In this document: piece by piece, positions 34,860-47,300 of the stretch | How positions within the stretch are numbered: the stretch's first letter is position 1 | Layout: each line of letters begins with the position of its first letter | Origin: Tenrec ecaudatus | Lineage: Eukaryota; Chordata; Mammalia; Afrosoricida; Tenrecidae | Reading direction: 5' to 3' | DNA: 64,000 bases | Assembly (NCBI RefSeq): GCF_050624435.1 | Contig: NC_134546.1 | Location: forward strand, 76,549,700-76,613,699 | The notes under the pieces: model-generated | What the model was told of the DNA's origin: nothing | Database searches by the model: none | Seen by the model: the letters and a program-made list of their open reading frames with translations, nothing else | Made by a program: the position numbers and the translations under genes

Positions 34860-35660
34860 TCAATTGAATCAAAATAAAATTTCATGAGAAACTTCCAGCC
34901 AAACTGTAAGATAGATAAAAACTAAAAATTCTGGCAGCTAGAGTACTCACATAAGATGAATAAACACTTTTTTTACTGTTTTGTTTTTTAAGTTCAACTT
35001 ATTGGGTTCCAACATAACAATAGTTTTGAGAGATCACTTAGTAATACTTTCTATGAAACCAGAAATAACCTGATACCAATGTCAGAAAATGATACTTTAA
35101 GAAAACTGTAGACTAGTGTTGATAAAGGATCTGAATGAAAAAGTTATTTAAAAATAGGAAACTGAGACAGACAATATATTAAAATTAGTATGTATCATGA
35201 TTAATTTCTAATTCACCCCAGAATTGATTTAACACAAGAAAATAAACACTCAAATATGCCTACTAATGGGGAAAAAAGTCAATTATCAAAATAGACACAG
35301 AATACATACTAAACAAAGTAAAAAACTATTCATGCTAAAAACAAAACTACAACTCTAACATGAAGTAGGTAAAACCCAATATGCTAATATACAGTCATGG
35401 AAAAAAAACATTGCAAATGTCACATGTAGGAGAAAGAGAAGAAAAGTCACCCCACCTCAGAATCAGCATAAACATACATGTCCATTTTCACCACTCATAT
35501 TAAAAATTGTACAAGCTAGATTAATCAGAAAACAGAATGAATAAAAGGAAGAAAAACTTCCAAAAAGAAATAAAAATTCCTTATTCATCATAAATTTATG
35601 AATTCATATAAAAATATGCCAAGTAGGTGATAAATACTACAGCTAGTAAATGTAAAAAAG
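34860..35660 (+). mobile_element. Ancient L1 ORF2 fragment
   Basis: Diverged from the L1s above. Pieces such as taacctgataccaatgtcag, aagaaaactgtagac and gatttaacacaagaaaat follow the order of mammalian L1 ORF2 RT sequence. Many gaps; no frame. Confidence 0.6.
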
Positions 35661-36640
35661 TTGTAGGCTACATTTAACACACAAAAATAACTTGGTACTT
35701 AAATCTCTAATGATTAACTGTTAATCTCCAACTCCCAGACCATTAACCCTTACATACTAAGATGCTAAACATCTTCCCAACAGCGATACCCTCCTAAAAC
35801 ACAAGAGGAAGAGGAGGTAATGCTGATTGCCAGAGAGCAGCGAGAGCTGGGCAGCCTGCCTGCAGGGCTAAAACGGGCAGAGGCAGTACTAGCAGATTTA
35901 TATACACACTTAGCCGAACAAGACTACTGGTCGACCTCCTTAGTGGTTATGCAAAAGGATACTACAAAAATATGTGTATGGTACACACACATGCACGGCC
36001 TAAAACACGTAAGTAAAATAATGGAATGAAACATTTAGAAATAATGGTAAGATCCAAGAAAGTAAAATGGAATCCAACTCAACTATTTAAAAGTTTGTGA
36101 GACAGGAGGGAGAAACTGGGGACCCCAGGGTTGGAGAGCACTGACAGCGGGCCAGGGCTCCAACCAGCATGCTGACACACAGTGCACAATGTGAGCATCT
36201 CCGACCTGTTTTCCTAACAGGACCTCCTAGTTGACCACCTAAGTAGTGTCGAGAAAAACAAGTCCGGACTCAGTGGCTGGTCTACCCACCTTGTCCGGCA
36301 GGGGGCAGCCCATAGTTCCAGGGTAGGGGCCATCAGGGATTGTGCAGGCCGCTCGGGTCATCAGGGATTGTGGAGGCCGCTCCAATCTCTCCCTCTCTCC
36401 TTCCTCTCCGCTGTCCTCCCTCCTCTCTCATCTACCCCAGCCCCTCACCCTCCAACTCCATCTTACAGGGAAAACCAGATCAAATCATTCCGACATTGAA
36501 AGATTAAAAAGGGGTATCACTATGAACACTTGGCCACCACAGCCAGTTATCCCTGTGTAACTTTTTCAACAATTCCTGCTGAAAACCCAAAAGGTCAGAG
36601 GAATCTGGAGGTCCTGCTTTCACAGTCTATATTCCTGAAA
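35661..36640. other. No assigned gene; short coding-like stretch
   Basis: 35820-35970 has a 50-codon stretch of ordinary protein-like composition (LIAREQRELG, then LADLYTHLAEQDYW) that I cannot assign. 36340-36385 contains a 20-bp direct repeat (catcaggga...ggccgctc). Otherwise nothing recognised. Confidence 0.4.
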
Positions 36641-36788
36641 ATCAAGATCCAGCAAGCTTTAGCCCTTCTGCTCCAGGGGAGGTTTCTGCCCTCTCTCAGC
36701 TCGCCTTAGGACACCTACATTACCTTTGCCAGCTCACCTTAGGACACCTACATTACCTTTTCCAGATGTACTGTCCCAGTCAAACAAT

Positions 36789-37132
36789 CCACTTTAAGTC
36801 CCTGCATGCTCTGGGGAGGGGCCCCATGGAGACTGTAGCTAAGGCACAGAGGGAGCACAGCAAGAAATGCCAGTGTAGCAGCAAAGAGACTTACTCTGTG
36901 TATGTGCACAAGGTGCTCCAGTAGGTCCACTCGGACTCCAGCAACTCATTCAGGGCCATGGGCGTCGTGCACTCATTGATCAATGAAAACTGTGGGCTCA
37001 TCCCTACCAGGCATCTCAACTGGCACATTCCAAACTGCTCCACCATCAAGGCCTGGAATATCCTGGCGACTGTGCACCTGCTGTTGCCCTGCAGGCACGC
37101 TGGCCAGCTCTCGCTGCTCTCTGGCAAAGTAA
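36789..37132 (+). pseudogene. Histone H2B pseudogene, copy A
   Basis: Recognisable H2B order: the basic N-terminal part (KAQREHSKK), ETYSVYVHKVLQ, FRAMGVVHSLIN, a region matching SRLAHY (LNWHIPN in the shifted frame) and a degraded C-terminus ending in TAA at 37130-37132. A TAG follows VLQ where H2B has KQVH. It has N-terminal deletions relative to copy B plus a frameshift. H2B is a 126-residue nucleosome core histone; this copy is dead. Confidence 0.82.
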
Positions 37133-37166
37133 ATTGTCCTTCAGCTTCACAACGTTCAAAACCCAA

Positions 37167-37183
37167 GGGCCCATTTCAGGGTC
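37167..37183 (+). other. Relic histone mRNA 3' stem-loop, copy A
   Basis: GGGCCCATTTCAGGGTC lies 34 bp after the H2B stop and matches the shape and loop (TTTC) of the conserved histone 3' stem-loop, with an imperfect stem. Preceded by CAA as in functional genes. Confidence 0.7.
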
Positions 37184-38211
37184 ACTTCCATTTTCATCCC
37201 CAAAATAGAGGTAAAATATTTTAGCATTACTTTGTTTTAGGTTTCAGTTTAGTTTTTTATTCTTCTGTGCATAGTTTAGTTAGATTGCTTTTATGATGGA
37301 GATCTTTCTTTTTTGCTTTAACACTTTTTGGGGCACTGAATCCACATATCTCACATAATCCCACAATTCCATAGTTCAGCCATCTTAAGCATTGCACAAT
37401 CATTACCACAATCGATTTCACATTGTCTATTTTCCCACCATAATTAAATCGCCTTTAAAAAGGCTTATTAGTCACCTTCAGTTCTAGTGTTCGTTCCCCT
37501 CAATCCTTTATTCTTTATTCCCCAAGTCCCCTCACCCTCCCCAATTCCGCCAGCCACCCACCCCGACCCTATCCAGACATCCTTACAAACCCTCGCATGT
37601 TATTTCATCTCCAGACAGCCACCCCTTCTGTGCTTCACAAACTGAACCCAACAGAAGCAATCAAGAATAGAAAGAAAAAGGAAATGCGAATGGTTTTTAA
37701 AAAGTTAGTAATATATAGATGGAATTCGAAACAAGGGGTAAGAAAAAAAGGGCTGCGACCAATATTTTAAAGCCAGGGAAGACGTTTCTGTCATGGACCA
37801 GCAAGAGATCTTGCACCTAGAATAGACTCTGTTTGGGTCCCGAGGGAGGTCAGGAGAACAAGACCCAGGGGCTCACCTTTCAGCTGAGGAGGCACAAGGA
37901 GTCTCAGGAGGAGGCGCCTCTGTGTGGAAGGAAACAAGGGAGGGGGTTAGGAGACCCACAAAGAGAGAATCAGGGAACCCGGAACCCCAAAACCCCATCC
38001 GGGATCAACTTTCTACAACAGGGACTCCCACCATGAACCCCAACCAACCCGAAAGCGGGCAAATCGGGTGGCCTTGGGGACACCCGCCTACCTCTTGCCA
38101 AGAGAAGTGCTGGCAGGTTTCCTGGGGGAGAGAAAGGGCGCTTGCACCCTAGTCAGCTGCACTAAAACAGCCTCCGCCCACACAAATGTCCCGGAGCCCA
38201 GAGCCTCCCAC

Positions 38212-38287
38212 CTGGGAGCGCCAGCAACAGGGTGCTCAGGCTGTGGGCGCTTCTCTGGCACCGCAAGCAGAGCACGGACAGCAGCAT
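38212..38287 (-). pseudogene. First-exon-like ORF in GC-rich block, copy A
   Basis: On the minus strand an ATG at 38287 begins MLLSVLCLRCQRSAH and runs 76 nt to a good donor (CCCAG|GTGGGAGG). The same exon with few changes is at 48949-48874. The basic, Arg/Ser/Leu-rich start would fit a mitochondrial or signal leader. No downstream exon recognised. Parent gene unknown. Confidence 0.45.
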
Positions 38288-38324
38288 CCCCGCAGTGAGC
38301 AGCAGTTCAGAATAAGACACCGCC

Positions 38325-38575
38325 AAGTCCGATATTAGCCATATGTCTGATAGTAGTCCATAATTTCCTCTTTAGACTCACACAGCACATACAATGATGA
38401 CGAATGCAGGAAGACCACAGGCCAGTGGGTGAAAAGTCTTGTGTATCCAATGGTGGTAGAAGCATTTAGTGCTGGCATGGGTCTCTGTGTGACTCTTCCA
38501 GCTCTCCAAGTGACTCAAGAGCGGGAAGGTGAAGCAGAAAGAGAGGATAGCCCAGCTCCAGGGAAAAAGTAGAAA
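38325..38575 (-). mobile_element. MaLR/ERVL-type LTR fragment, copy A
   Basis: Same repeat as 17165-17480 and 50390-50645, minus strand, with the phrase catatgtctgatagtag and ccaatggtggtagaagc. Confidence 0.65.
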
Positions 38576-38754
38576 TCCCCAGAATCTACATGAGAAGTTC
38601 ATGGCCACCAGAAGCCATAATCAAGGCCAACCTCTACCCCTAGACTTATTTCCCAAGTTGAAATGAAACTATGTAGCTACTACACCTGCTTTCATGTGAG
38701 GTTTCCTGTTTCTGTGGATAAATCATTAATTTCCCTTTCCCCAACCTCCACCAT

Positions 38755-38965
38755 AAAAAACTCATTGTCATTGAGTCAATGCAGACTCACATAGATACTA
38801 TAGGACAGGGGAGAACTTCCCTGGTGAGTTTCCAAGAATGAAAATCTTTGCTGTAGTAGAACGTTCATTCGTTCTCCGGTGGTGTGATAGGTGGCTCTAA
38901 ACTGTTAGTCTTAAAGGTAGCAGCCCAACTTATACCCTCTTCACAAACAGGGGTTTGTTCATTCA
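38755..38965 (+). mobile_element. AfroSINE, copy A
   Basis: cattgagtcaatgcagactc, then actataggacaggggagaac, then ggtggctctaaactg and gcagcccaac, the standard AfroSINE order. Its duplicate is at 50835-51015, so it predates the segmental duplication. Confidence 0.85.
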
Positions 38966-39672
38966 TTGTAGAGCCACCCACAATAGCATGCATCTAGAAT
39001 CCAAACTGTTCCCTTGGTTATACAAGCCACTTCCCATTGGGTTGCTCACCAAAAATTACTGATTGATCAGCAGAACGAGATGTGCACAGCCACTGCTACC
39101 AAGTGCTCCAAAAGTAATCCCTTTAGAAAGTCCTGGAGAGAGTGGGGAAAAAAAGGGGACCCAAACTCTGACTCACGAAAGAGACCCTCAAGGAAATGGC
39201 TTTTGGTCATTCCTACTTTTTCATTAATGCTTGTACTTCTCTTCTGCCCCTTTTCTACAGATTCTCCTTCTCTCTCTTTTCTTGCTTCTCCTTCCACCTC
39301 TACTAGTATCACTCTTCTATTATAGATTCCCTTCCCTCTCTCTCCAATTTTTTCTTCCTCTGCCCAATATTCTGTTAAAAAATATTTTTATATCATTAAC
39401 CTTTTAAATCCTTTTTATTACTAACCCCCGCCCTTCTCATAATGGGGGCTGCTAAGGGTACCCTGTCACACCTGGTCAAAGCAGCCTGAGGGCACTCACT
39501 GAGGCTCCAGCCCCCACTCCAGCTGCTGAAACATCTCGGCACTGCGGGTCACCAACCTGACAGGGAACTCGGTCTACACAGCAGTCTGACCCACCCTTAC
39601 AGTAGGTCATAGGTAATAGCCTGAAAGAATCCTTAACAATAACATAGATAAGGTTACCCCTATCTCCCAGAA

Positions 39673-40802
39673 GCATGGGGCCTATGAAATGATCAAGGAA
39701 AAATCAACAGACCACATCACTCCCAATAAAAAAATCAGAGAAACGAGGCACTTTAACAGACCTAACGTCACTCATAGAAGAAACAGATATAGATCAGCCA
39801 CAAAAGGAAATCTTCAGAACTCTGCTTGCAGTAATACAGGAGCTTAGAGAAGCAAACCAAAATAAGGATGCAACGATAGAGGGGATGAAATGCACAATAG
39901 AGGGGATGAAGTCCACAATAGAGGGGATGAATACTATCCACCAAAAGGAACTGAAGAAACTAACAGAGGAGGTAGCAGAGGCCACACAAAAGGTCACAGA
40001 AGCTATATCTAGGCTTGAGGAGGCTGAGAACCGTATCAGTGAACTCAAGGACGCTCAAACCAAATGAAGCAAGTGAGAAAAGCAATCAGATAGGAAAATT
40101 AAAGAAACAGAAGACAGCCTGAGATCAATGACAGATGCTATGAAGAGGAATAATATTCGAATAATCGGTCTACCGGAACACAACATAACACACAATTAGA
40201 CTGCCAAGATAGTAAAGGAATTTCTGGAAGAAAATTATCCCAACCTAACAAAGGAGAATCTGACTCTCATACAGGAAGCAGAGTGGTCGCCTGGTAAGCT
40301 AAACACCAAGAAGAACACGCCAAGACATATAATTGTAAAAATATCCAACTCAGAGGAAAAAGAGAAAATTTTACGAGCAGCAAGAGAAAGGAAGACAGTC
40401 ACATACAAAGGAGCGCAGGTAAGAATATGCTCAGACTTATCAGCAGAAACCATGAAGAGGAGGAGAGAATGGAGCAACATCTTCCAAAAACTGAAAGATA
40501 AAAATGCCTCCCCCAGAATCCTTTAACCTGCATAGTTATCCATTAAGATAGAGGGTAAGATAAGGGTCTTCCAGGACAAGGAAGAACTCAAAAAATATGC
40601 TGCAAGTCACCCGACCCTGCAGAACATACTGGCTGACTCACTATGGCCAGAAGATCAAGCTCCAACTAGAACCATCAGGAGACGACCATATAGCCCATCT
40701 CCATCTAGACGCCAACATGCCAGCAACAAGTACCAGGACAACAGGGTCTCCGATGGAAAAGAGGACATGATAGAAACCGTCCACTCAAACGCAGTACACT
40801 GA
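39673..40802 (+). pseudogene. L1 ORF1 (RNA-binding coiled-coil protein), broken
   Basis: Traceable order: N-terminal part, coiled coil (39880-40065), RRM-like part around 40140-40300 (IRIIGLPE), and C-terminal domain 40300-40620 (TPRHIIVK, then ERKTVTYKG) ending at TGA 40800-40802. Several frameshifts and stops (for example 40063 and 40198). The coiled coil contains three tandem seven-residue units at 39877-39936. Confidence 0.85.
39877..39936 (+). repeat. Tandem 21-bp repeats encoding heptads in ORF1
   Basis: Three units of the type atagaggggatgaa(a/g)t(g/c)cac. In the open frame they read IEGMKCT, IEGMKST, IEGMNTI: each is exactly one coiled-coil heptad, so expansion keeps register. Confidence 0.88.
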
Positions 40803-40844
40803 TATGAAGGAAGATAGGCAAAGACCCAAAACACAAAACAGAAT

Positions 40845-43800
40845 ATGGCAACTATGAAGACAGAGATAGTAATAATCACTCTGAATACAAATGGGCTCAA
40901 TTCATACATTAAAAGAAAGAGGCTGGAGGACTGGATTAGAAAACATAACCCATCAATCTGCTGCCTGCAAGAGACACACCTTAAGCGAGCAGACAAGCAT
41001 ATGCTAAGGATAAAGGGCTGGCAGAAAGTTTACCAAGCAAATGCTAACTCCAAGAAGGCAGGAGTGGCTATCTTAATCTCCGACAAAATAAATTTCAAGA
41101 TCCAAAACATAAAAAGAGACAAAGAGGGGCACTACATAATGCTCAAAGGCTCAATAAATCAGGAAGCACTTAGCACACTGAATATTTACACACCTAATAA
41201 AGGCGCGGCAAATTTCGTCAAACAAACTATTTAAAAAATGACAGAAGAAATCACGGAAACAACAATAATAGTGGGGGACTTCAACACTCCACTATCAGAG
41301 AAAGACAGGTCACAGGGAAAGAAGCTCAGCAAAGAGGCCAGAGAGCTAAACAATGTAATTAGGCAACAGGGCCTGATAGACATCTATAGAGCCTTTCATC
41401 CAAAAGCAAAAGGTTTCACATTCTTCTCCAATCCACACGGATCTTTCTCAAGAATAGATCACATGCTGGGACACAAGGCCAGCCTGAGTAAATTCAAACA
41501 CATAGATATTATCCAGACGTCTTTCTCAGACCACCATGCCATAAAGCTGGAGATTAATAGGAGGGCACCCAGAAAAGCAAGGGCAACCAATTGGAGATTA
41601 AACAACGATCTCCTGCGACATGAATGGGTTCAGGTCCAGATCAGAGAGGATATTAGGAGGTTTCTAGAAACTAATGAGAACGAGCATACAACATATCAAA
41701 ACTTACGGGACACTGCAAAGGCAGTTATCAGAGGTAGCTTGATATCACTGAATGCATATATGAAAAAAGAAGAAAGGCGTATGACAGATATGTTAACACA
41801 AAACCTCCATCAACTAGAACAGAGTCAACAGAACAACCCCTCCAATAGCAAGAGAAAAGAAATAATAAAAATCAGGGTGGAGTTAAACCAGTGGGAAGAC
41901 AAAAGAACAATGCAAAGGATTAACGCAACTGGAAGTTGGTTTTATGAATGAATTAATAAAATTGACACTCCTCTGGCAAAGCTTACCAAAGATAGAAAGG
42001 AGCAAACATCAATAGCCAGGATGAGGGATGAATCGGGGGCAATAACAACAGACCCCAATGAGATAAAAAGGATAATCACAAAGTACTATGAAGGTTTGTA
42101 TTCTAATGAATTCAGAAACCTGGAAGACATGGATAAATATTTAGAAAAACAATCTCTCCCTAGATTATCTGAGACAGAGATCAAGAACCTCAACAAACCC
42201 ATTACGAAGAAGAAATAGAGAGTGTCATCAAAAACCTACCAAGGAAAAAGGCCCCAGGGCCAGATGGCTACACAGCAGAATTTTACCAAACAGGCAGGGA
42301 AGAGCTGACACCGATCCTGCACAAAGTATTCCATAACATAGAAAAGAACGGCAAGCTCCCCAACTCATTTTACGAAGCCAGCATTACTTTGATACTCAAA
42401 CAGGGAAAAGACCCCACAGGTGTAGAGAATTATAGACCAATATCTCTAATGAACATAGATGCAAAAATCCTTAACAAAATATTGGCCAATGGAATACAAA
42501 GGAACATAAAACATATCATCCACCACGACCAGGTAGGATTCATCCCATCGATGCAGGGATGGTTTAACATCCGAAAATCCATCAATATCATACACCACAT
42601 CGAGAAGAAAAAGGATAAAAACCATATGATAATATCCATGGATGCAGAAAAAGCATTTGACCACATCCAGCACCCATTCCAAATCAAAACACTCATGAAG
42701 ATAGGATTAGAAGGTAAGTTCCTCAAGCTCATACAAGCTATCTATGAAAGACCAACAGCCAACATCATAGTCAATGGAGAAAAGAAAAGAACAATCCCAC
42801 TGAAAAGGGGTATAAGACAAAGATGCCCCCTGTCCCCTCTTCTATTCAATATTGTTTTGGAGGTTCTGGCTAACAACATAAGACAGCGGAAGGACATCAA
42901 AGGAATCCAGTTGGGAGAGGAGGAGATGACACTATCGCTATTTGCAGATGACATGATCCTATACATTGAAGACCCCCAAAACTCCACAGTTGGAATACTT
43001 ACAGCAATAGAGGAATACGGAAGAGTAGCAGGATACAAGATCAATAAACAGAAGTCGGTACGGTTTCTATACACATCGGGCAGGGCCATGGAAGAGGCGA
43101 TTAAGAGGGAAGTACCCTTCACAGTAGCCAAGAACAAACTGAAATACCTAGGAATATATTTAACAAAAAATACTAAAGACCTTTAGAAGCATAATTATAA
43201 AACCCTATTACAGGAAACCAAAAGTGACCTTCACAAATGGATGAAGCTCCCCTGCTCATGGTTAGGTAGGCTGAACATAGTAAAGATGACAGTTCTTCCT
43301 AAAGCACTCTACAAGTTCAATGCTATACCAATCCAATTACCATCAACCTTCTTCAAAGAATTGGAAAAAAGTGACCACCAACTTCATATGGAGAGGGAAG
43401 AAACCCAGAATTAGCAGAGAACTCCTCAAGAAGAAGGACACAATTGGAGGACTCGCCTTACCTGATTTTAATGCCTACTACACAGCTACAGTGGTCAAAA
43501 CAGCATGGTACTGGCACAATGATAGACACTCAGACCAGTGGAAAAGAATAGAAAGCCCAGGAGTAAAATCATCAGCATATAGACAACTGATCTTCGACAA
43601 GGGTCCCAAAAACATCAAGTGGGAAGCAGATGCCCTCTTTAATAAGTGGTGCTGGAAACAATGGATATCCACATGTAGAAAGAGGAAACAAGATGTTTAC
43701 CTCACCCCATGCACAAGAATACACTCAAGGTGGATCACAGATCTAGAAGTCAAACCCCAAACCATCAGGACCATTAAGGAGGGAATCGGGACTAATCTCA

Positions 43801-44669
43801 GAGCACTGGCCCAGGGAGCACATAGGCTCACTGCAACAGGGAAGGGTACACACACAGGTGAACTGGAAATCGACAAATGGGATCTAATAAGAATAAAACA
43901 CCTGTGCACCTCGAAAGACTTCGTGAAGAGGGTGACAAGGCAACCCACAGACTGGGAGAAGATTTTTAGTAATGACACATCAGACAAAGGGCTCTTTACT
44001 AAAATCTACAACACCATCGGGACCTGCAAAAAGAGGAAAACAGTTAACCCCCTAAGGAAGTGGGCAAAAGAATTGAGAAGAACTTTCACTAGAGAGGAGA
44101 TCAATATGGCCAATAAACATATGAGAAAGTGCTCAAAGTCTCTTGCCATAAGAGAAATGCAAATCAAAACAACCATGAGATACCACCTAACACCCCTGAG
44201 GCTAGCCCAGATCAGTAAATCAGAGAACAACAAGTGTTGGAGGGGCTGAGGTGAAGTAGGAACCCTCCTCTACTGCTGGTGGTCGTGCAGATTTGTACAG
44301 CCACTGTGGAAAGCAATCTGGCGATACCTAAAGAAAATGGAAATTGATCTACCTTATGACCCAGCCATCCCTCTACTGGGCATATACCCGGTTGAAGCAG
44401 CAAATAAAACACGACCAGTCATATGCGCTCCAATGTTTATTGTGGCACAATTCACAATAGCAAAGACTTGGAAACAGCCTAAGTTTCCATCGACAGACGA
44501 ATGGATTAGCAAACTTTGGCACATACACACAATGGAGTATTATGCAGCACTGAAAAGCACCGATGAGCACATGAAACACGTTATTTCATGGGAAGAGCTG
44601 GAAGGAATTATGTTAAGCGAGGTAAGCCAGACCCAAAGGGACAGGTACAACATGAGTCCCCTGAGGTAA
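40845..44669 (+). pseudogene. L1 ORF2 (endonuclease-reverse transcriptase), broken
   Basis: AP-like endonuclease: LNTNGL (start), [47 protein letters not shown], and the catalytic FADD at about 42944-42955 ([11 protein letters not shown]). The C-terminal region ends HTMEYYAALKS to 44669. Defects seen: stops at 41232-41234, 41949-41951, about 43184 and 44247-44249, and frameshifts near 42210 and 43370. The endonuclease and RT motif residues themselves are intact, so decay is moderate. Confidence 0.92.
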
Positions 44670-47300
44670 GTACAATCAGCATGACAGAAATTGAAGAATA
44701 AACATCCATCCCACAATAAACGGGGGGAAGCATAGATAGTTGGAGGGAGGGCAGGCCACACTTAGGGAGGTACATGAGAGCCCAGCATAAAGAAGGAGTA
44801 GTGGGGCAGGGAGAGGGAGAACCGGGAGGGGGAGAATCCAAATGGATGGTAGGGTGGGGGGACAGGGTACTAACCCACCCAGGGGAGAGTATCGGTTGTG
44901 TCCCCACAGATCTGGAACATGCATACAGACCCCACCACGACACACCAAACAAGGAGGGCAACGCAAAGTACACAGGTCTACACAAAGAGGCTGGGCGACA
45001 TGCTGGCCCAAACCAGAATTAGGCCGACTCCCACACTCGAAGGGAATACCCCAGAAAACAAAAAATGATCGTCTGGAGTGGGAAAGGAACTGACCCACCA
45101 CACCACATCCAGAAGGAAGCTGAAACAAAAGAAGGAGAAAGGATGTAGTGGAGTACACCTGGGTCCACCAAGCCCAAGGTTGATAGACCAGCTAGAAGGG
45201 CCCATCTTACAGAGAGGACCATTCAGCTGGTCACTCTTTGAGATGCGACAACCTGCACCAACACATGGCCCTACACGGGACAGCACCTGAGACACAGTGG
45301 GGGATATGCGACTGAGCTGACCCCGCCACACTGAGGCAAACAGTGGGGGCGTGCAATGGAGCAGTGGAGGAAGCAGAGCAAAGGGATCCCGAGAGAGTAT
45401 AAAGGATGGACTTCTGGGCCAGGATGTGGAGCCTCACAAGCTACACCTAGAAAACACTCCTAAAGGCCAACGAACTGACCTTGAACTACTAGCAATTTTT
45501 CTTTTAATATTTGCTATCTTTTTGTTTTGTCTTGTTTTGTTTGTTTTTTTTTTGCCTTGTAAATTTTGTATGTTAGTGGCTTTTCTGCTTATCAGCGTGT
45601 CGATGTTGCTTCTGTCAAAGCCATGTTCTTATGTGCCATTGGGCGCAGTAAAAGTCATATGCATTTGTATGCACATATTACTATGTCAGCAGGTCCACCT
45701 AGACAAGCTAGGCTGGACAAATAATGAGAGAAGAAAACAACAGGACCAACGGTCCTGGAGGAACATGAGAGCATGGGAGGTAGGGGAAGGGAGGAGGTGT
45801 CGCCCAACACAGGGACAAGGGAACAGAGAGTGGTTCAAAACCAGAGGAGGGAGGGGAGGGGAGGACTGGTAGGGAGTGACCAAGAGCAAGGAAACTGAGA
45901 GGAATTACTGAAACCAGAATGAAGGCTAAACATGGTAATGGGATGGGAGGAAAGCAAAAGGAAATAGAGGAAAGGAGTAGGAGGCAAAGTGCATACAGAG
46001 AAGCCTAAATACAGACATGTACATATGTAAATTTATTTATGATTATGGGGGCAATAGACTTATATGCATATATATTTATAGGTTCAGTAGTAGGGTAGCA
46101 GATGGACATTGGGCCTCTTCGGCATAATCCCCCAATAAAATAGCACCTCGCCCTGCTAAACAGTCATTGAAGGATACCCATCTTCCTGACATGATCACTG
46201 AAGATAAACGTGTGTGTAAGCAAACGTGGTGAAGAAAGCTGATGGTGCCTGGCTATCAAAAAGATATAGTGTCTGGGTTCTTAAAGGCTTGAAGGCAAAT
46301 AAGCGGCCATCTAGCTCAGAAGCAACAAAGCCCACAGAGAAGAAGCACACAGCCTAAGCAAATACAAGGTGTCGAATGGACCATGTAGCAGACACAAAGG
46401 AACAAAAACAATCATTGTGTGATCACCTTCCTCACATAATCACTGAAGACGAAAGTGTGCATAAGCAAGTGTGGTGAAGAAGGCTGATGGTGCTCGGCTA
46501 CTGAGAGATATAGCGTCTGGGGACTTAAAGGCTTGAAAGCAAACAAGCAGCCACCTAGCCCAGAAGCATCTAAGCCCACACGGAAGCAGCACACCAACAT
46601 AGGTGACCGTGAAGGACAGAGGAGACCAGTTCTCCAACAACAAAGGTGGGGTGGTGGTGAGAATCACATCACCGTGAAAGGGGAGTGCGTGATGGGGACC
46701 CAATGCCCATCTGTAGACAGCTGGACACCCCTTCCAGAGGGGTAGAGTGGAGCAGATGGGCCACTCAGGGTTCAGTGTAGCAACAATGAAACTAAAAACC
46801 TTCCTCTAGTTCCTGAACGCTTCCTCCCCTCCCAATCATCATGACCCCAATTCTACCTTGCCTTGCGGACCTGGTTATACCAGAGGATGTACTGCGGTGC
46901 AGTGCCGATCTGGAGGCACAGGGAACCTAGGACAGACGAACCCCTCAACACCAGCGGTGAGAGTGGTGACACCAGGAGGGAAGGGGGTGTAGAAAGGGAG
47001 AACCGATCTTGGAGATCTATGTGTAACCTCCTCTCTGGGAGATGGGCAATGGGGAGGCGGGTGAGGGGAGATGCCGGGGACTGTAAGATAAGATATAATA
47101 ATTATTTATAAACTATCAAGGGACCAGGGGTGGGATCGGGGAGGGAGGGGGATGGGGGGGAAAAAGGGAACCCTAGCTGATTCCAGGAACCCAAGTGGAA
47201 GGTGAATTATGAGAATGACAAGTGCAACGAATGTATAAGGGTGCTTTGCTCAATTGATGTATGTACAGACTGTGATAAGAGCCTCATGAGCCACAATAAA
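44670..47300 (+). other. Unusually long L1 3' UTR (~2.6 kb)
   Basis: Purine- and G-rich sequence from the ORF2 stop to the tail. Two related modules lie in tandem: about 46225-46340 and 46465-46575 both run gctgatggtgc..., then gcttgaa(g/a)gcaaa, then ccatctagc(t/c)cagaagca. Later G-rich runs include 45845-45870 and 47128-47162. The same UTR recurs, 5'-truncated, at least seven times in the window, so it is a true part of the element. Open frames inside (for example 45351-45872) are incidental. Confidence 0.85.

Larger units (their letters stand above)
36641..39206. repeat. Segmental duplication, copy A
   Basis: Collinear with 47325-51285: H2B pseudogene, an AT-rich block with aattccatagttcagccatc, a GC-rich first-exon block, an LTR fragment, an AfroSINE, and an end at aaagtcctggagagagtgg. 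Copy A lacks about 1.4 kb present in copy B (48988-50395), replaced here by a direct join at about 38327. Confidence 0.9.

Noticed and set aside
45351-45872. 173-codon frame in the L1 3' UTR
   Set aside because: Not conserved in other L1 copies, with a poly-Phe/Leu stretch from the T-rich UTR.
46225-46575. Repeated modules as a possible CRISPR-like or tandem SINE array
   Set aside because: Only two diverged modules inside an L1 UTR, no regular spacers, mammalian context.
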